The notes under the pieces are model-generated. The model was not told the DNA's origin and made no database searches. It worked only from the letters and a program-made list of their open reading frames with translations. From Desulfosporosinus shakirovi (lineage in GTDB: Bacteria; Bacillota; Desulfitobacteriia; Desulfitobacteriales; Desulfitobacteriaceae), in contig NZ_JAJDOO010000003.1 in NCBI RefSeq assembly GCF_020595055.1, positions 220,639 to 284,638 on the forward strand: DNA of 64,000 bases, given 5' to 3'. The position numbers were made by a program, and so were the translations under genes. Positions 37,801 to 45,228 of this stretch are shown here, piece after piece (position 1 is the first letter of the stretch; every line of letters begins with the position of its first letter).

Positions 37801-38309
37801 CCCCTTCCGCCGCCTCCGGCAGTCGCCTTAAGCATCAGAGGATAACCGCATCCTTTCGCGTGCCTTCTTGCTTCAGCCACAGTTTTTATATCCTTTTCAT
37901 AACCCGGAATGATCGGGACTCCGACTTCCTTGGCGACAATCTTTGACTTGATCTTGTCGCCCAGCGAGTCCATCATCTTTGCCGTCGGTCCAATGAATTC
38001 GATACCTTCTTGCTCGCAACGTTTGGCAAATTCAGGATTTTCCGACAAAAATCCGTATCCTGGGTGGATTGCATCTACGCCCTTTTTGATTGCCAGACTG
38101 ATAATTTCCTCAATATTTAGGTAAGCGTCAACAGGACTTCTGCCTTCACCGATGAGATAAGCCTCATCGGCTTTGCTTCTGAAGAGGGAGTATTTGTCTT
38201 CGTTGGAATATATGGCGACAGTCCTTACTCCCAGCTCATTACAAGCTCTAAATACCCTAATCGCGATTTCGCCTCTATTGGCTACCATCACTCTTTTAAA
38301 ATTACTCAT
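34857..38309 (-). CDS. pyc: Pyruvate carboxylase
   Basis: The 1150-residue single-chain enzyme carries, in order, a biotin carboxylase domain (VANRGEIAIRVFRAC, ATP-grasp with AGGGGRGMRIV, ERDCSIQRRHQKVVE), the carboxyltransferase TIM barrel (DTTMRDAHQSLMATR, 'LHTHDTTGNGVATVLMAVEA') and the C-terminal biotinyl domain with EAMKM, biotin on K1116. It carboxylates pyruvate to oxaloacetate using ATP and bicarbonate, feeding the TCA branch and aspartate-family amino acids. The ATG at 38309 has GGAGGAAG upstream. The next gene upstream, lysA, draws on oxaloacetate via aspartate. Confidence 0.97.
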   Translation of the reverse strand: MSNFKRVMVANRGEIAIRVFRACNELGVRTVAIYSNEDKYSLFRSKADEAYLIGEGRSPVDAYLNIEEIISLAIKKGVDAIHPGYGFLSENPEFAKRCEQEGIEFIGPTAKMMDSLGDKIKSKIVAKEVGVPIIPGYEKDIKTVAEARRHAKGCGYPLMLKATAGGGGRGMRIVRDESELESGFLSAKSEAKKAFGIDHIFMEKFIEKPKHVEVQVLGDKYGNIVHMFERDCSIQRRHQKVVEFTPAFSIPQEIRNNIYQDALKIAKAVKYRSAGTLEFLVDDQGNYYFIEMNPRIQVEHTVTEMVTGIDIVQAQILIAQGYALKSPEIGINSQEDIMLNGYSIQCRITTEDPATNFAPDTGKIESYKTGSGFGIRLDGGNGFTGAEISPYYDSLLFKNISWSRSFQDAIKKSIRSITETQITGVKTNMGFLINVLNHPQFLKGECHTGFIEENPDLISLTQKTDDESRLLKFLGNVVVNETRGVKQEYDVPKVPKTEGISLKDLIGTKQILDAQGAEGLVNWIKSQKKVLLTDTTMRDAHQSLMATRIRTKDMVKIAKATSAYGKDLFSLEMWGGATFDVAYRFLKESPWARLELLRKRVPNILFQMLIRGANGVGYKNYPDNVIREFIKESAVTGIDVFRIFDSLNELRGMELSIEEVLKNGKIAEACICYTGDILDSKKEKYNLDYYIKLAKEIEKTGAHILCIKDMSALLKPHAAYKLVSTLKNEIGIPIHLHTHDTTGNGVATVLMAVEAGVDIVDTAFNSMSGLTSQPAMNSIAAALKNMERDTGIDLKGIQKVSDYWEAVRPVYGKYESGLRSGSAEIYKYEIPGGQYSNLKPQVESFGLGHKFTEIKEMYKTVNEMLGDIVKVTPSSKVVGDFAIFMVQNNLTPENIYEKAEHMTFPDSAVAYFKGMMGQPMGGFPEKLQKLVLKGEKPITERPGELLPDENFDKISNHLRDKFEFEPTQKDILSYALYPEVFEGFLKIVGEYGDLSRLGSDVFFHGLHEGEIIEAEVAEGRSLMIKLRSIGKPDLEGYRTLVFEVNRNRREIKIKDKNWSAINLLSQSGEYSLTEMADPDNKNEIGSTIPGTVVTLMVKEGDQVTQNQTLVVVEAMKMETRITSSISGIVRSVNIKEGQQVKAGELLIVVE

Positions 38310-38510
38310 AAATTTCTTCCTCCATACTTCTTTGAACACTCGACTTTGCCAAAGGTAAACCTTTCCAACAAATTTTATGCACCTAATTATACTTTATTTT
38401 TTCCCTTCTTCTTGCCATATTAATAATATCCTGTAATAAGCGATATTGACGACACAACCTTGAAATCTATAAAAACTTTATATTCACTCGCATAAGAAAT
38501 TACAAATAAT

Positions 38511-38685
38511 GAGGGGGATGTAACGAAACTGCGTTTTCCAGTTTATTACATCCCACTCTATTTGTAATCCCCTTATATATGGAGGACTATTCACCACTTC
38601 AAAGGTGTACAGTCCTCTATTTTGGGATAACGCACCACCAGTTTGAAAAAATCTTAAGTTTCGCCACGGCCCCTTTGTAAAATTA
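38511..38685 (-). repeat. ~175-bp structured direct repeat, copy B (3' of lysA)
   Basis: Copy B keeps both hairpins of copy A with several substitutions (GGATGTAACGAAAC...GTTTATTACATCC; GAGGACT...AGTCCTC) and one single-base deletion. It touches the stop codon of the lysA-like gene. Both copies therefore occupy the same position, immediately 3' of a minus-strand gene. Confidence 0.75.
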
Positions 38686-39942
38686 ATCCTCCAGCCCTGA
38701 AAAATCCAAAGTAGCAAAAAGGTCCTCAAGCGTCTCCTCTCTCCGGATAACTTCCACGCTGCCGTCCATTTTGAGGAGCAATTCTGCGGAGCGCAGTTTG
38801 CCATTATAGTTAAATCCCATAGCATGACCATGCGCTCCGGTGTCATGGATAACAGCAATATCCCCAATATCCATTCTAGGTAACGCCCTATCTATGGCAA
38901 ATTTGTCGTTGTTCTCGCACAACCCCCCTGTTACATCGTAAATGTAATCAGCTGGCCAATCCTCTTTGCCCATCACTGTGATGTGGTGATAAGCCCCATA
39001 AAGACCCGGACGCATTAAGTTAGCCATACAGGCATCTAACCCTACATAATTTTTATATATTTCTTTCTTATGCAATACCTTGGTTACTAAATAACCATAG
39101 GGGCCCATGATCATCCGTCCGCTCTCCAGGGCGATCTTCAAAGGGGCCAGCCCCCTAGCAACAATCAATTCGTCGTAAGACTTCTTTATCCCTTTCCCTA
39201 TAGCATCCAGACTAACGGGTTCCTGATCCGGCCGATAAGGAATACCAATGCCTCCGCCTAAATTTACAAATTCAATTTTAATCCCTAATTTCTCGTTTAT
39301 CTCCCCGATAAGCTTAAACATCATAGTGGCAGTCTCTATAAAATACTTAGAATCAAGTTCATTAGAAATAATCATTGTGTGAATCCCGAAGCGTTCTACT
39401 CCTTTTTCTCGGGCAATTTGATAGGCTTCAAAAATTTGCGCCTTTGTTAAACCGTATTTAGCGTCAGCCGGTTTGCCGATAATCGCATTCCCTCCGTCGC
39501 GCAAGCGGCCCGGATTGTAGCGAAATGATATAATTTCAGGCATCCCGATATTTTTTTCTAAAAAATCAATATGAGTAATGTCATCCAGATTAATAATTGC
39601 GCCTAATTCTTTGGCCTTTTTATATTCGGTAACAGGAGTATTATTGGAGGTGAACATAATATTTTCGTCAAAAATCCGAGCCTTTTCCGCTAAAATTAGT
39701 TCAGCCATTGAACTGCAATCCGCTCCGAATCCTTCCTCACGCAAGATTTTAAGGATATATGGGTTAGGTGTTGCTTTGACTGCAAAGTACTCTTTAAACT
39801 CCGGAGCCCAACTGAATGCCTCAATTAACTTCCGGGCATTTTTTCGGATAGCTGCTTCATCATAAATATGAAAAGGTGAACCGTATCGGTCGATCAATGT
39901 TTCCAGCTGTTGCTTGTCAAAAGGTAATGTTTTTTCTGCCAC
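38683..39942 (-). CDS. lysA: Diaminopimelate decarboxylase-type PLP enzyme
   Basis: The 419-residue fold-type III decarboxylase has 'FHIYDEAAIRKNARKLIEAF', the PLP lysine in 'EYFAVKATPNPYIL', 'FVNLGGGIGIPYRP', 'ALESGRMIMGPYGYLVTKVL', 'GLDACMANLMRPGLYGAYH' and 'VTGGLCENNDKFA'. These are the DapDC/ornithine decarboxylase class motifs. The lysine riboswitch upstream strongly supports meso-diaminopimelate to lysine as the reaction. Its sequence is somewhat divergent from housekeeping LysA ('CENNDKF' in place of CES.D..), so a second isozyme is possible. Confidence 0.88.
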   Translation of the reverse strand: MAEKTLPFDKQQLETLIDRYGSPFHIYDEAAIRKNARKLIEAFSWAPEFKEYFAVKATPNPYILKILREEGFGADCSSMAELILAEKARIFDENIMFTSNNTPVTEYKKAKELGAIINLDDITHIDFLEKNIGMPEIISFRYNPGRLRDGGNAIIGKPADAKYGLTKAQIFEAYQIAREKGVERFGIHTMIISNELDSKYFIETATMMFKLIGEINEKLGIKIEFVNLGGGIGIPYRPDQEPVSLDAIGKGIKKSYDELIVARGLAPLKIALESGRMIMGPYGYLVTKVLHKKEIYKNYVGLDACMANLMRPGLYGAYHHITVMGKEDWPADYIYDVTGGLCENNDKFAIDRALPRMDIGDIAVIHDTGAHGHAMGFNYNGKLRSAELLLKMDGSVEVIRREETLEDLFATLDFSGLED

Positions 39943-39978
39943 TAATGTTCTCCCCTTACTTCAATTTATACTCTAAAT

Positions 39979-40015
39979 AATAAGAAAACAGTTTAAAGAG
40001 CGAACTCCTAAACTG
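39979..40015 (-). terminator. Expression-platform terminator of the lysine riboswitch
   Basis: CAGTTTAGGAG-TTCG-CTCTTTAAACTG followed by TTTTCTTATT lies between the aptamer and lysA. It would form when lysine is bound. Confidence 0.85.
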
Positions 40016-40040
40016 CTTAAATATCTAAGCGAATCTTTAA

Positions 40041-40204
40041 GAGATAGTGCTCCACCCAGCGTCTGGGTGACAGTCATGTACCTATTAAATACATAACCAG
40101 TAAAAGTCCTTATACCGCAGCTTTTACTTCGGCAATTATTCCTTTCGGCACACCTCATCGCTGGATCGCTTAGTGTACTTACTCTTAATAACCGCACCTC
40201 TATC
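40041..40204 (-). ncRNA. Lysine riboswitch (L box) upstream of lysA
   Basis: Minus-strand sequence shows the L-box core in order: GATAGAGGTGCGG, AAGAGTA, CGATGAGGTGTGCCGAAAGG, TTGCCGAAG, a GCTG element, ACTGTCACC-CAGACG-CTGGGTGG and the closing TGGAGCACTATC. GATAG/CTATC form P1. The terminator downstream indicates transcriptional control: lysine binding favours termination. Confidence 0.93.
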
Positions 40205-40223
40205 AAAATTATTGAGTTGTTTT

Positions 40224-40253
40224 ATTATGCAACAATGCTTTTATAAATGTCAA
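40224..40253 (-). promoter_or_regulatory. Promoter of the lysine riboswitch-lysA transcript
   Basis: TTGACA (-35, 40248-40253) and CATAAT (-10, 40224-40229) with an 18-base spacer, directly upstream of the aptamer. Confidence 0.8.
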
Positions 40254-40435
40254 TCAAATTTTAATATTTGTCATGGTTCCTCTCTTCAGATTGCCCTGTT
40301 TGCTCTAATTTTATGAAATTTAATGTTCTTTCCACTTTTTGAAAATCAATAAATTAGCTTTCTCTCAAAATTTCTTGATATTTTGGTTTCTATAATCCAA
40401 AATATTGAACCTGCCCCCTTGTTTAATGCGTTCCT

Positions 40436-42046
40436 TTAATGTAGTTTTACGATACTATTTACCGTTTCTTTGTCTTCTACATATTTAACGCTGATGGTTT
40501 CACCTATTTTCAGGAAGGGTAATCTTTCTGATTTGGAGATATTCGCTGTAAACACATCCCCCTGTCCTTCTAACAGAATATAGTAATACGTATTCCCTTC
40601 GATAACGACATTTTGGATATCCGTAATCTTAGCTGATACTTCAAATTCCTCTTGGGGAACTTGTGCATCTTTACCAATTGTTCCAGCGCCTCCAACTGTA
40701 AACTTTTCGTAGGTTTCTTGTACAGTGACACCTGTTATCACTTTTTGATAGTCCCCAGCATCTACTAAAGCATACATCTTAATAAGCCCTGCGTTGTCTT
40801 TTAGAGCAATGAAATAGGTTGGTTTTCCGTTGATATTTAAAAGCAGAGGGAAAGTTGAGACATAACCTTTCTCTTGTACTGCACCTTGGGCACTATCCAT
40901 AGCGGAATATTCTTCAGCCGACGGTATACTGTAAAATGTCGTTTCTTTTGTTCGTAGATTGACCAAGATAAAGCCGATATTTGATTCATCACGCACCACA
41001 GATGTTATTCCCGTATACAAATATACGTCATCATTAATCGCCAGATAATTGTATCCATCGGTTGTCGCCAGAACCCCTCGTTGTCCAAATATCGAATTCA
41101 AAAACCCGCCTTGATATTTTCCATTATAATTAACTTGTTCTAGCACTAGTTCGGACTCAAAGACCCTATCAACCCATGTTGGAACATCTTCTATACTTAT
41201 TTTTTGATGCTCTCCTGTTGAAGCATTTAGCATAATTACATTTTTTACATCAGTCCCACCAAAAAGACCGATTTTCTTTTCATGTACAGCTACAATCCAA
41301 TAAGGCGTTCCTTCTTCGTCTACTTCAAAGCTGAAGTCTCCAAAAATATCGGTCATATAATTAAATCTTAAGAATCGTTTTAGATTACTGCCAAACCGTT
41401 CACTTTCAGAATACATGATATTTTGTTTTGGTTTTTCTAAAGTTACTTCTCCATTAATCATATCGACCATAATATTATTTGGAATTCCGGCTTCCTTATT
41501 ATTGAGCCATTTAAAGAACCCAGCGTATTCCAAGGGAGAGACTCTAACCGGTTTTCCGTGGTAGTTGATTTGAGTATAATCCGAAGCTACGCTAAATTGT
41601 GAGACCAATTCAACAATCTCACCCATTTTTCTATCCCCTAGTCTTTGAGCCGTATCTCTATCAACTGTTGGGACTTGATCAAACGCTATTTCTGTAACAA
41701 CTTCTGAAAAATTACCTTCCTGCTTTTCAATTAGATTTGCGTATTGTTGGGCATGTAATAGTGGCATAGAGTAAATTGCAACTACTCCGCCGACGACTAA
41801 TATCAGCACTGACGCAATGAGTAGATAAGATGATGTGGATACTTGTTTACTTAAGATGATCTTATTATTTTGTATTGCAAACTGAGGGAACAGAAATAAC
41901 CCGGAGCCTAAAAGAAGCATTATGGATAAGTATGCCCAAAAGCCCATTGATTGGATGTTAATAGGTATTAGTAAAAAGTAATACGAGATTAAGATAAGTG
42001 CTATCCATATGATCGCTGTAATGATGTTCCCTTTTGCAGTTTTCAT
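40436..42046 (-). CDS. Large membrane-anchored protein of unknown function
   Basis: The 536-residue protein has three membrane helices in the first ~95 residues (ITAIIWIALILISYYFLLIP; WAYLSIMLLLGSGLFLF; LLIASVLILVVGGVVAIYSM). About 400 extracytoplasmic, beta-rich residues follow with aromatic and acidic repeats (DVYLYTGITSVVRDESNIGF, 'LRTKETTFYSIPSAEEYSAM'), and the C-terminus resembles an OB/SH3-like barrel. No catalytic motif is seen. Similar large proteins occur in Firmicutes without assigned function. The gene is monocistronic. Confidence 0.7.
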   Translation of the reverse strand: MKTAKGNIITAIIWIALILISYYFLLIPINIQSMGFWAYLSIMLLLGSGLFLFPQFAIQNNKIILSKQVSTSSYLLIASVLILVVGGVVAIYSMPLLHAQQYANLIEKQEGNFSEVVTEIAFDQVPTVDRDTAQRLGDRKMGEIVELVSQFSVASDYTQINYHGKPVRVSPLEYAGFFKWLNNKEAGIPNNIMVDMINGEVTLEKPKQNIMYSESERFGSNLKRFLRFNYMTDIFGDFSFEVDEEGTPYWIVAVHEKKIGLFGGTDVKNVIMLNASTGEHQKISIEDVPTWVDRVFESELVLEQVNYNGKYQGGFLNSIFGQRGVLATTDGYNYLAINDDVYLYTGITSVVRDESNIGFILVNLRTKETTFYSIPSAEEYSAMDSAQGAVQEKGYVSTFPLLLNINGKPTYFIALKDNAGLIKMYALVDAGDYQKVITGVTVQETYEKFTVGGAGTIGKDAQVPQEEFEVSAKITDIQNVVIEGNTYYYILLEGQGDVFTANISKSERLPFLKIGETISVKYVEDKETVNSIVKLH

Positions 42047-42270
42047 ATTTTGTTCCTTTCTTTTTACCAGTTATATTGACTCCATGCCTCATTACTAACG
42101 TTTATTTTAGGTATTTGCTAAAGACTTCGCTAAAAGTAGTCAAAGTCCTTTTTATCTGGTAAGCGATGATGCTCGCTACAAGTTACTTGACAGAGTAATA
42201 TTATGTATTAAAAGCTATGGGCAACCTTATATTAAGAAGAGGGATTTAACTCGGGAAACAAGATACCTGC

Positions 42271-42313
42271 AAAAATGCCGCAATCAGGCTAGGGGTCTGA
42301 TTGCGGCATTTTT
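42271..42313. terminator. Rho-independent terminator
   Basis: AAAAATGCCGCAATCAG and CTGATTGCGGCATTTTT form a perfect 17-bp stem with a 9-base loop. It follows the small membrane gene on the minus strand. Confidence 0.92.
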
Positions 42314-42359
42314 ACAGTCGGCATTTTATAACAAGTCGGGATTAAGCGCCTTATGCCTC

Positions 42360-42713
42360 CTAGGAAGACATCCTTCTCTCCAACTCCAGACCGTACTCAG
42401 GTTGTGATAATTGGGCTTTTACTTTAAGAATGCTCGCTCGTCTTCTTTCGTCTGATCTCCTGCTGAATTCTAAGCCATTCATTGTAATGATTTCCTGTTT
42501 TCTATGAATCTTAACGTAATAGATAAGGGAACCAATGACAGCAAAGAAGATTGCTAAAACAAAGTAGCTCGTTGCTAGAGATATATAAATTGTATAGTCA
42601 TAAGTACTCATTTGTGCAGTAATTACGTCCTTAAGGAGCAAGACTTTTGAATAACCCATTCCATAGAACAATAAAGAGGAAAGATAAAAACAAATTACAG
42701 TTACATTCGGCAT
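42360..42713 (-). CDS. Small membrane protein of unknown function
   Basis: The 117-residue protein has two membrane helices (VTVICFYLSSLLFYGMGY and ISLATSYFVLAIFFAVIGSL) and a highly basic cytoplasmic tail (RRSDERRRASILKVKAQ). The ATG at 42713 follows GGAGGG at 7 bases. A tiny Cys-rich gene ends 94 bases upstream on the same strand and a strong terminator follows, so the two probably form an operon. No family is recognised. Confidence 0.65.
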   Translation of the reverse strand: MPNVTVICFYLSSLLFYGMGYSKVLLLKDVITAQMSTYDYTIYISLATSYFVLAIFFAVIGSLIYYVKIHRKQEIITMNGLEFSRRSDERRRASILKVKAQLSQPEYGLELERRMSS

Positions 42714-42807
42714 ATTTACACCCTCCAATTAATCAAGACGATATTCTGATCTTCGAAGTTAACAACCAAGGACTCAGTGCCCCTTCTTCTTAAGTACTTC
42801 TGCCTTA

Positions 42808-42969
42808 TTAACCACACATTGCCCAATCTCCAGTAATGCATTCGGTACATCCTCCTACATGTATCAGTCTGTTCCGACACACTGGGCACTTGCCGTTCTG
42901 GATTAGCCACTGTTCACAGGGCTCCATGCAATAGGTCCTTCGGTTGCAATCTACGCATGCATCGTTCAT
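42808..42969 (-). CDS. 53-residue Cys-rich (zinc-ribbon-like) small protein
   Basis: From an ATG at 42969 with GAGG 8 bases upstream, 53 codons read MNDACVDCNRRTYCMEPCEQ, then WLIQNGKCPVCRNRLIHVGG and CTECITGDWAMCG, ending in TAA. Nine Cys lie in CxxCx5CxxxC, CPVC, CTEC and a final C. The knuckle pattern fits a zinc-binding mini-protein of the kind that folds around one or two metals. It has no membrane segment. It precedes a small membrane protein that may be a partner. The family is unknown. Confidence 0.65.
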   Translation of the reverse strand: MNDACVDCNRRTYCMEPCEQWLIQNGKCPVCRNRLIHVGGCTECITGDWAMCG

Positions 42970-43158
42970 TATATTCGCCTCACAGTACAGGTATTTGTAA
43001 TTAATGCGAACTTATGTTCTTATTATAGCGATATTCTGTACGAATATCAATAGAAAACCGCTCTTTTTTGCAATAAGATTTTGCGTTGATTAGAGTCTGT
43101 TAATCTCACGCAAACTTTAAATGACAAAATCAGGCATAGGCCTGATTTCTGCGCTTTT

Positions 43159-43419
43159 ATGTTGTCGTCAGACTTACTGTTCAAGTATATTTTAAAGCAT
43201 ATAGGGGATCAAATTGCAAATATCAATCTTGTCCATATTCTATTGAATATAATACCTGTTACTCTCGGCAATATCGTTGGTGGCACCTTTTTTGTAGGGT
43301 TAGCTTATTGGGCAGGCTATAAGTATATTCCAAATCTATATAAGCTGGAAAAGGGTGCTTCTAAACAAAAATATAAAGTTCAATTTCGAAGAATCCGATC
43401 TCATCTGAGTGGAAAATAG
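43159..43419 (+). pseudogene. C-terminal remnant of a formate/nitrite transporter family gene
   Basis: The frame contains NIIPVTLGNIVGGTFFVGLA and YWAGYKY, matching the last helix of the complete FNT protein at 57940-58830 (NLIPVTLGNIVGGSIFVAGV). Only about 55 of roughly 280 residues remain, with five of six membrane helices absent. The ATG used has no ribosome site and the first ~20 codons do not match the family. The tail after the helix is extended and basic. It converges on hgcB with 5 bases between stops. Confidence 0.75.
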
Positions 43420-43424
43420 GTACA

Positions 43425-43724
43425 TTAACAACAATTGTCTCCACTGCCGCCCGAACAATCGCAACTCGGTTCCGTTCCAGTCAGCCAACCCATAATGATA
43501 GCGTAAGCACAACCTACCCCCGGCTTAACTTCAATGGCATTAAAGGGACAGTTTTTAACGCAAGCACCGCATTCCATACAGCGGTCCTTATCAAGAATGA
43601 CCGATTTCCTGTCTTCTATTATAAATACATTATGGGGGCAAACCTCAAAGCACCTGCCGCAACCCCTGCATTGATCTGAGTTAAGTTTCAAAGTAGCAAC
43701 ATTTTTTAAATATCGATTTTTCAT
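43425..43724 (-). CDS. hgcB: HgcB, ferredoxin partner in mercury methylation
   Basis: The 99-residue protein has two [4Fe-4S] motifs: C19/22/25/29 (CRGCGRCFEVCP) and C49/52/55/59 (CMECGACVKNCP). The second is the HgcB signature C(M/I)ECGAC..NCP. The other HgcB hallmarks are present: an additional conserved Cys in GVGCAYAII (C72) and a terminal vicinal pair C98-C99, with C88/C90 nearby. In the known pathway HgcB delivers electrons to the HgcA corrinoid and may hand over Hg(II) through its Cys tail. It lies 24 bases downstream of hgcA on the same transcript. GGAGG precedes the ATG with a long 12-base spacer. Confidence 0.95.
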   Translation of the reverse strand: MKNRYLKNVATLKLNSDQCRGCGRCFEVCPHNVFIIEDRKSVILDKDRCMECGACVKNCPFNAIEVKPGVGCAYAIIMGWLTGTEPSCDCSGGSGDNCC

Positions 43725-43748
43725 ATCTTACAAAAACCTCCTTAGAGT

Positions 43749-44747
43749 TTAAATAAAGCTATCAACTAAAACCAAAAGGATTCCCACGACAATTAAAATA
43801 ATTATCATTGGAACTGCTTTTCTCATCTCTTTCAAGACTCCCGAAAAAGAAGTGAATGTCGAAGAACCTGTAAAGTTCATTGCTAAATAAGCTGATACAG
43901 GGGGCAGAATAAATATATACCCCAGAGCTCTCAAAATACTATACTGAGGAACAGCGGTCCATCCATTAAGAATGTTAACCGTGACAGCCCAGATAAATCC
44001 CAACAACCACCCTTTCCACGCGAAAGGACTGCCTGGAATCCATGGCAGTAAGACCGGAGTTAAAACACATCCTATGATGACTGCTCCTATATAAGCGTAA
44101 AAATCAACGATTCCAAAAGGTCCTAAACCTAGTAGATTCAATAGAAAGAGCACCCCAAAAATCATCAAGGAAACTTTTGAAGTCCCAACAAGTTCTATAG
44201 GAGTCAATACAAGTCGGTCATACGCAGTGAACTTGACCCTGCGCATTTCAGCCGTTGCTTTCATTCCTGACTTGAGAAATTCTTGGAGATCCTTGGCCCT
44301 CACTGGGCCATAAACCACTTTGAAGCCAGAAAACTTGGTAACTTCGTGTGCACTTATACCCGGTGCCCCCAACTGTGGTACAATAACCGTTCTGTGAGAG
44401 ACAACCTTCTCAAGTTGTACAATAGCCATTCGGTTTAGCAGCTCTTGGGTACCAAAAGTTCCTTTTCCGGCAGCACACCATACATTGACCCCCTTGGTAT
44501 CCAGCACTAAAATCCAAGCATTGACCTCCATCAATTCTTTTCTTAAGCTATCGAAGCTCATTTTGTAATTTGCGGAAACAAGGACTGGAGAATTGCTATC
44601 TGGTTTTCCTACACTATAGAGTCCAGGTTCCACCTTAAAGTTCATTCTGTTAATTCCCCAACGAGCCTTCCAAGTCCCCAATATATCATTAAACGTTAAT
44701 TCAGCTGACGTTTGGATGATTTTCAATTCTCTACTGGAAATTTCCAT
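43749..44747 (-). CDS. hgcA: HgcA, corrinoid methyltransferase of mercury methylation
   Basis: The 332-residue protein contains the diagnostic cap-helix motif NVWCAAGK at residues 88-95, with C91 as the expected lower-axial cobalt ligand. The corrinoid-binding domain covers about residues 35-170, and five membrane helices follow (about 190-330). This is the standard HgcA layout, related to the CdhD/CFeSP corrinoid domain but membrane-anchored. It transfers a methyl group from the folate pathway to Hg(II), giving methylmercury. GAGGTG lies 8 bases before the ATG. The gene has its own strong promoter with two palindromes. Length is typical, and no motif residue is missing. Confidence 0.96.
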   Translation of the reverse strand: MEISSRELKIIQTSAELTFNDILGTWKARWGINRMNFKVEPGLYSVGKPDSNSPVLVSANYKMSFDSLRKELMEVNAWILVLDTKGVNVWCAAGKGTFGTQELLNRMAIVQLEKVVSHRTVIVPQLGAPGISAHEVTKFSGFKVVYGPVRAKDLQEFLKSGMKATAEMRRVKFTAYDRLVLTPIELVGTSKVSLMIFGVLFLLNLLGLGPFGIVDFYAYIGAVIIGCVLTPVLLPWIPGSPFAWKGWLLGFIWAVTVNILNGWTAVPQYSILRALGYIFILPPVSAYLAMNFTGSSTFTSFSGVLKEMRKAVPMIIILIVVGILLVLVDSFI

Positions 44748-44802
44748 ATTAGCGACACCTCTTCAAAAGATTTAGGATATAATTAAAGGACATGCTTGGA
44801 AT

Positions 44803-44818
44803 ATAGATAATTATCTAT
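44803..44818. promoter_or_regulatory. Operator-like palindrome 1 upstream of hgcA
   Basis: ATAGATAATTATCTAT is a perfect 16-bp palindrome, just downstream of the -10 element at 44830-44835 in the minus-strand direction, so it covers the likely transcription start. A related palindrome lies 41 bases away. Confidence 0.7.
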
Positions 44819-44829
44819 GTCACAACCGT

Positions 44830-44858
44830 ATTATACTTCTTACATAGATAACTGTCTA
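44830..44858 (-). promoter_or_regulatory. hgcAB promoter
   Basis: TAGACA (-35, 44853-44858) and TATAAT (-10, 44830-44835) are spaced 17 bases apart on the minus strand. It matches the sigma-A consensus at 11 of 12 positions, about 85 bases upstream of the hgcA start codon. Confidence 0.8.
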
Positions 44859-44859
44859 T
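44844..44859. promoter_or_regulatory. Operator-like palindrome 2 upstream of hgcA
   Basis: ATAGATAACTGTCTAT shares its left half ATAGATAA with palindrome 1 and overlaps the -35 element. Two of eight arm pairs mismatch. Confidence 0.6.
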
Positions 44860-45228
44860 ATAAGAGTAAGATTTATCCAGCTGCAATCAATCTCGAGGGA
44901 CTATCTCTTCTTAGTAAGCATTTTTAAACTCAGCGTAGAAACTGCATCCTAATTATGAAATAGTATCTTAATCATAGTAGTTAAATATTATGGTTAAAAT
45001 ATTGTAGATACTGTCAAGTGACAAACTTCTAAAAGCAGAAACAATAAGATCCGGAGGATTAAGGCCACCGGACGGAGAAGTTGAAATAAGAGTGTCTTGA
45101 AAAGCCCCTGGTTATGAGATAGAATTTTTTTAATCTGATTTTAATTTTTAACAAATTCTCCTTGAAGTCTTTTGGGTTAGAATACAAACATACTCAATTA
45201 CATCACAAAACACCAAGGAGGAAATTTT
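44860..45228. other. Divergent intergenic region
   Basis: About 370 bases between the hgcAB promoter and the DUF4342 gene. A TAGAAT at about 45178-45183 could be the -10 for the plus-strand operon, with upstream TTTTAATTTTTAACA tracts that a response regulator might use. Nothing else is recognised. Confidence 0.4.

Noticed and set aside
38484..38867. 127-codon minus-strand frame covering repeat copy B
   Set aside because: It overlaps the lysA 3' end in a different frame, and the matching frame in repeat copy A is interrupted, so the repeat is structural rather than coding.
42716..42910. 64-codon minus-strand frame
   Set aside because: It is out of frame with the 53-residue Cys-rich gene, which has the better ribosome site and a meaningful Cys pattern.
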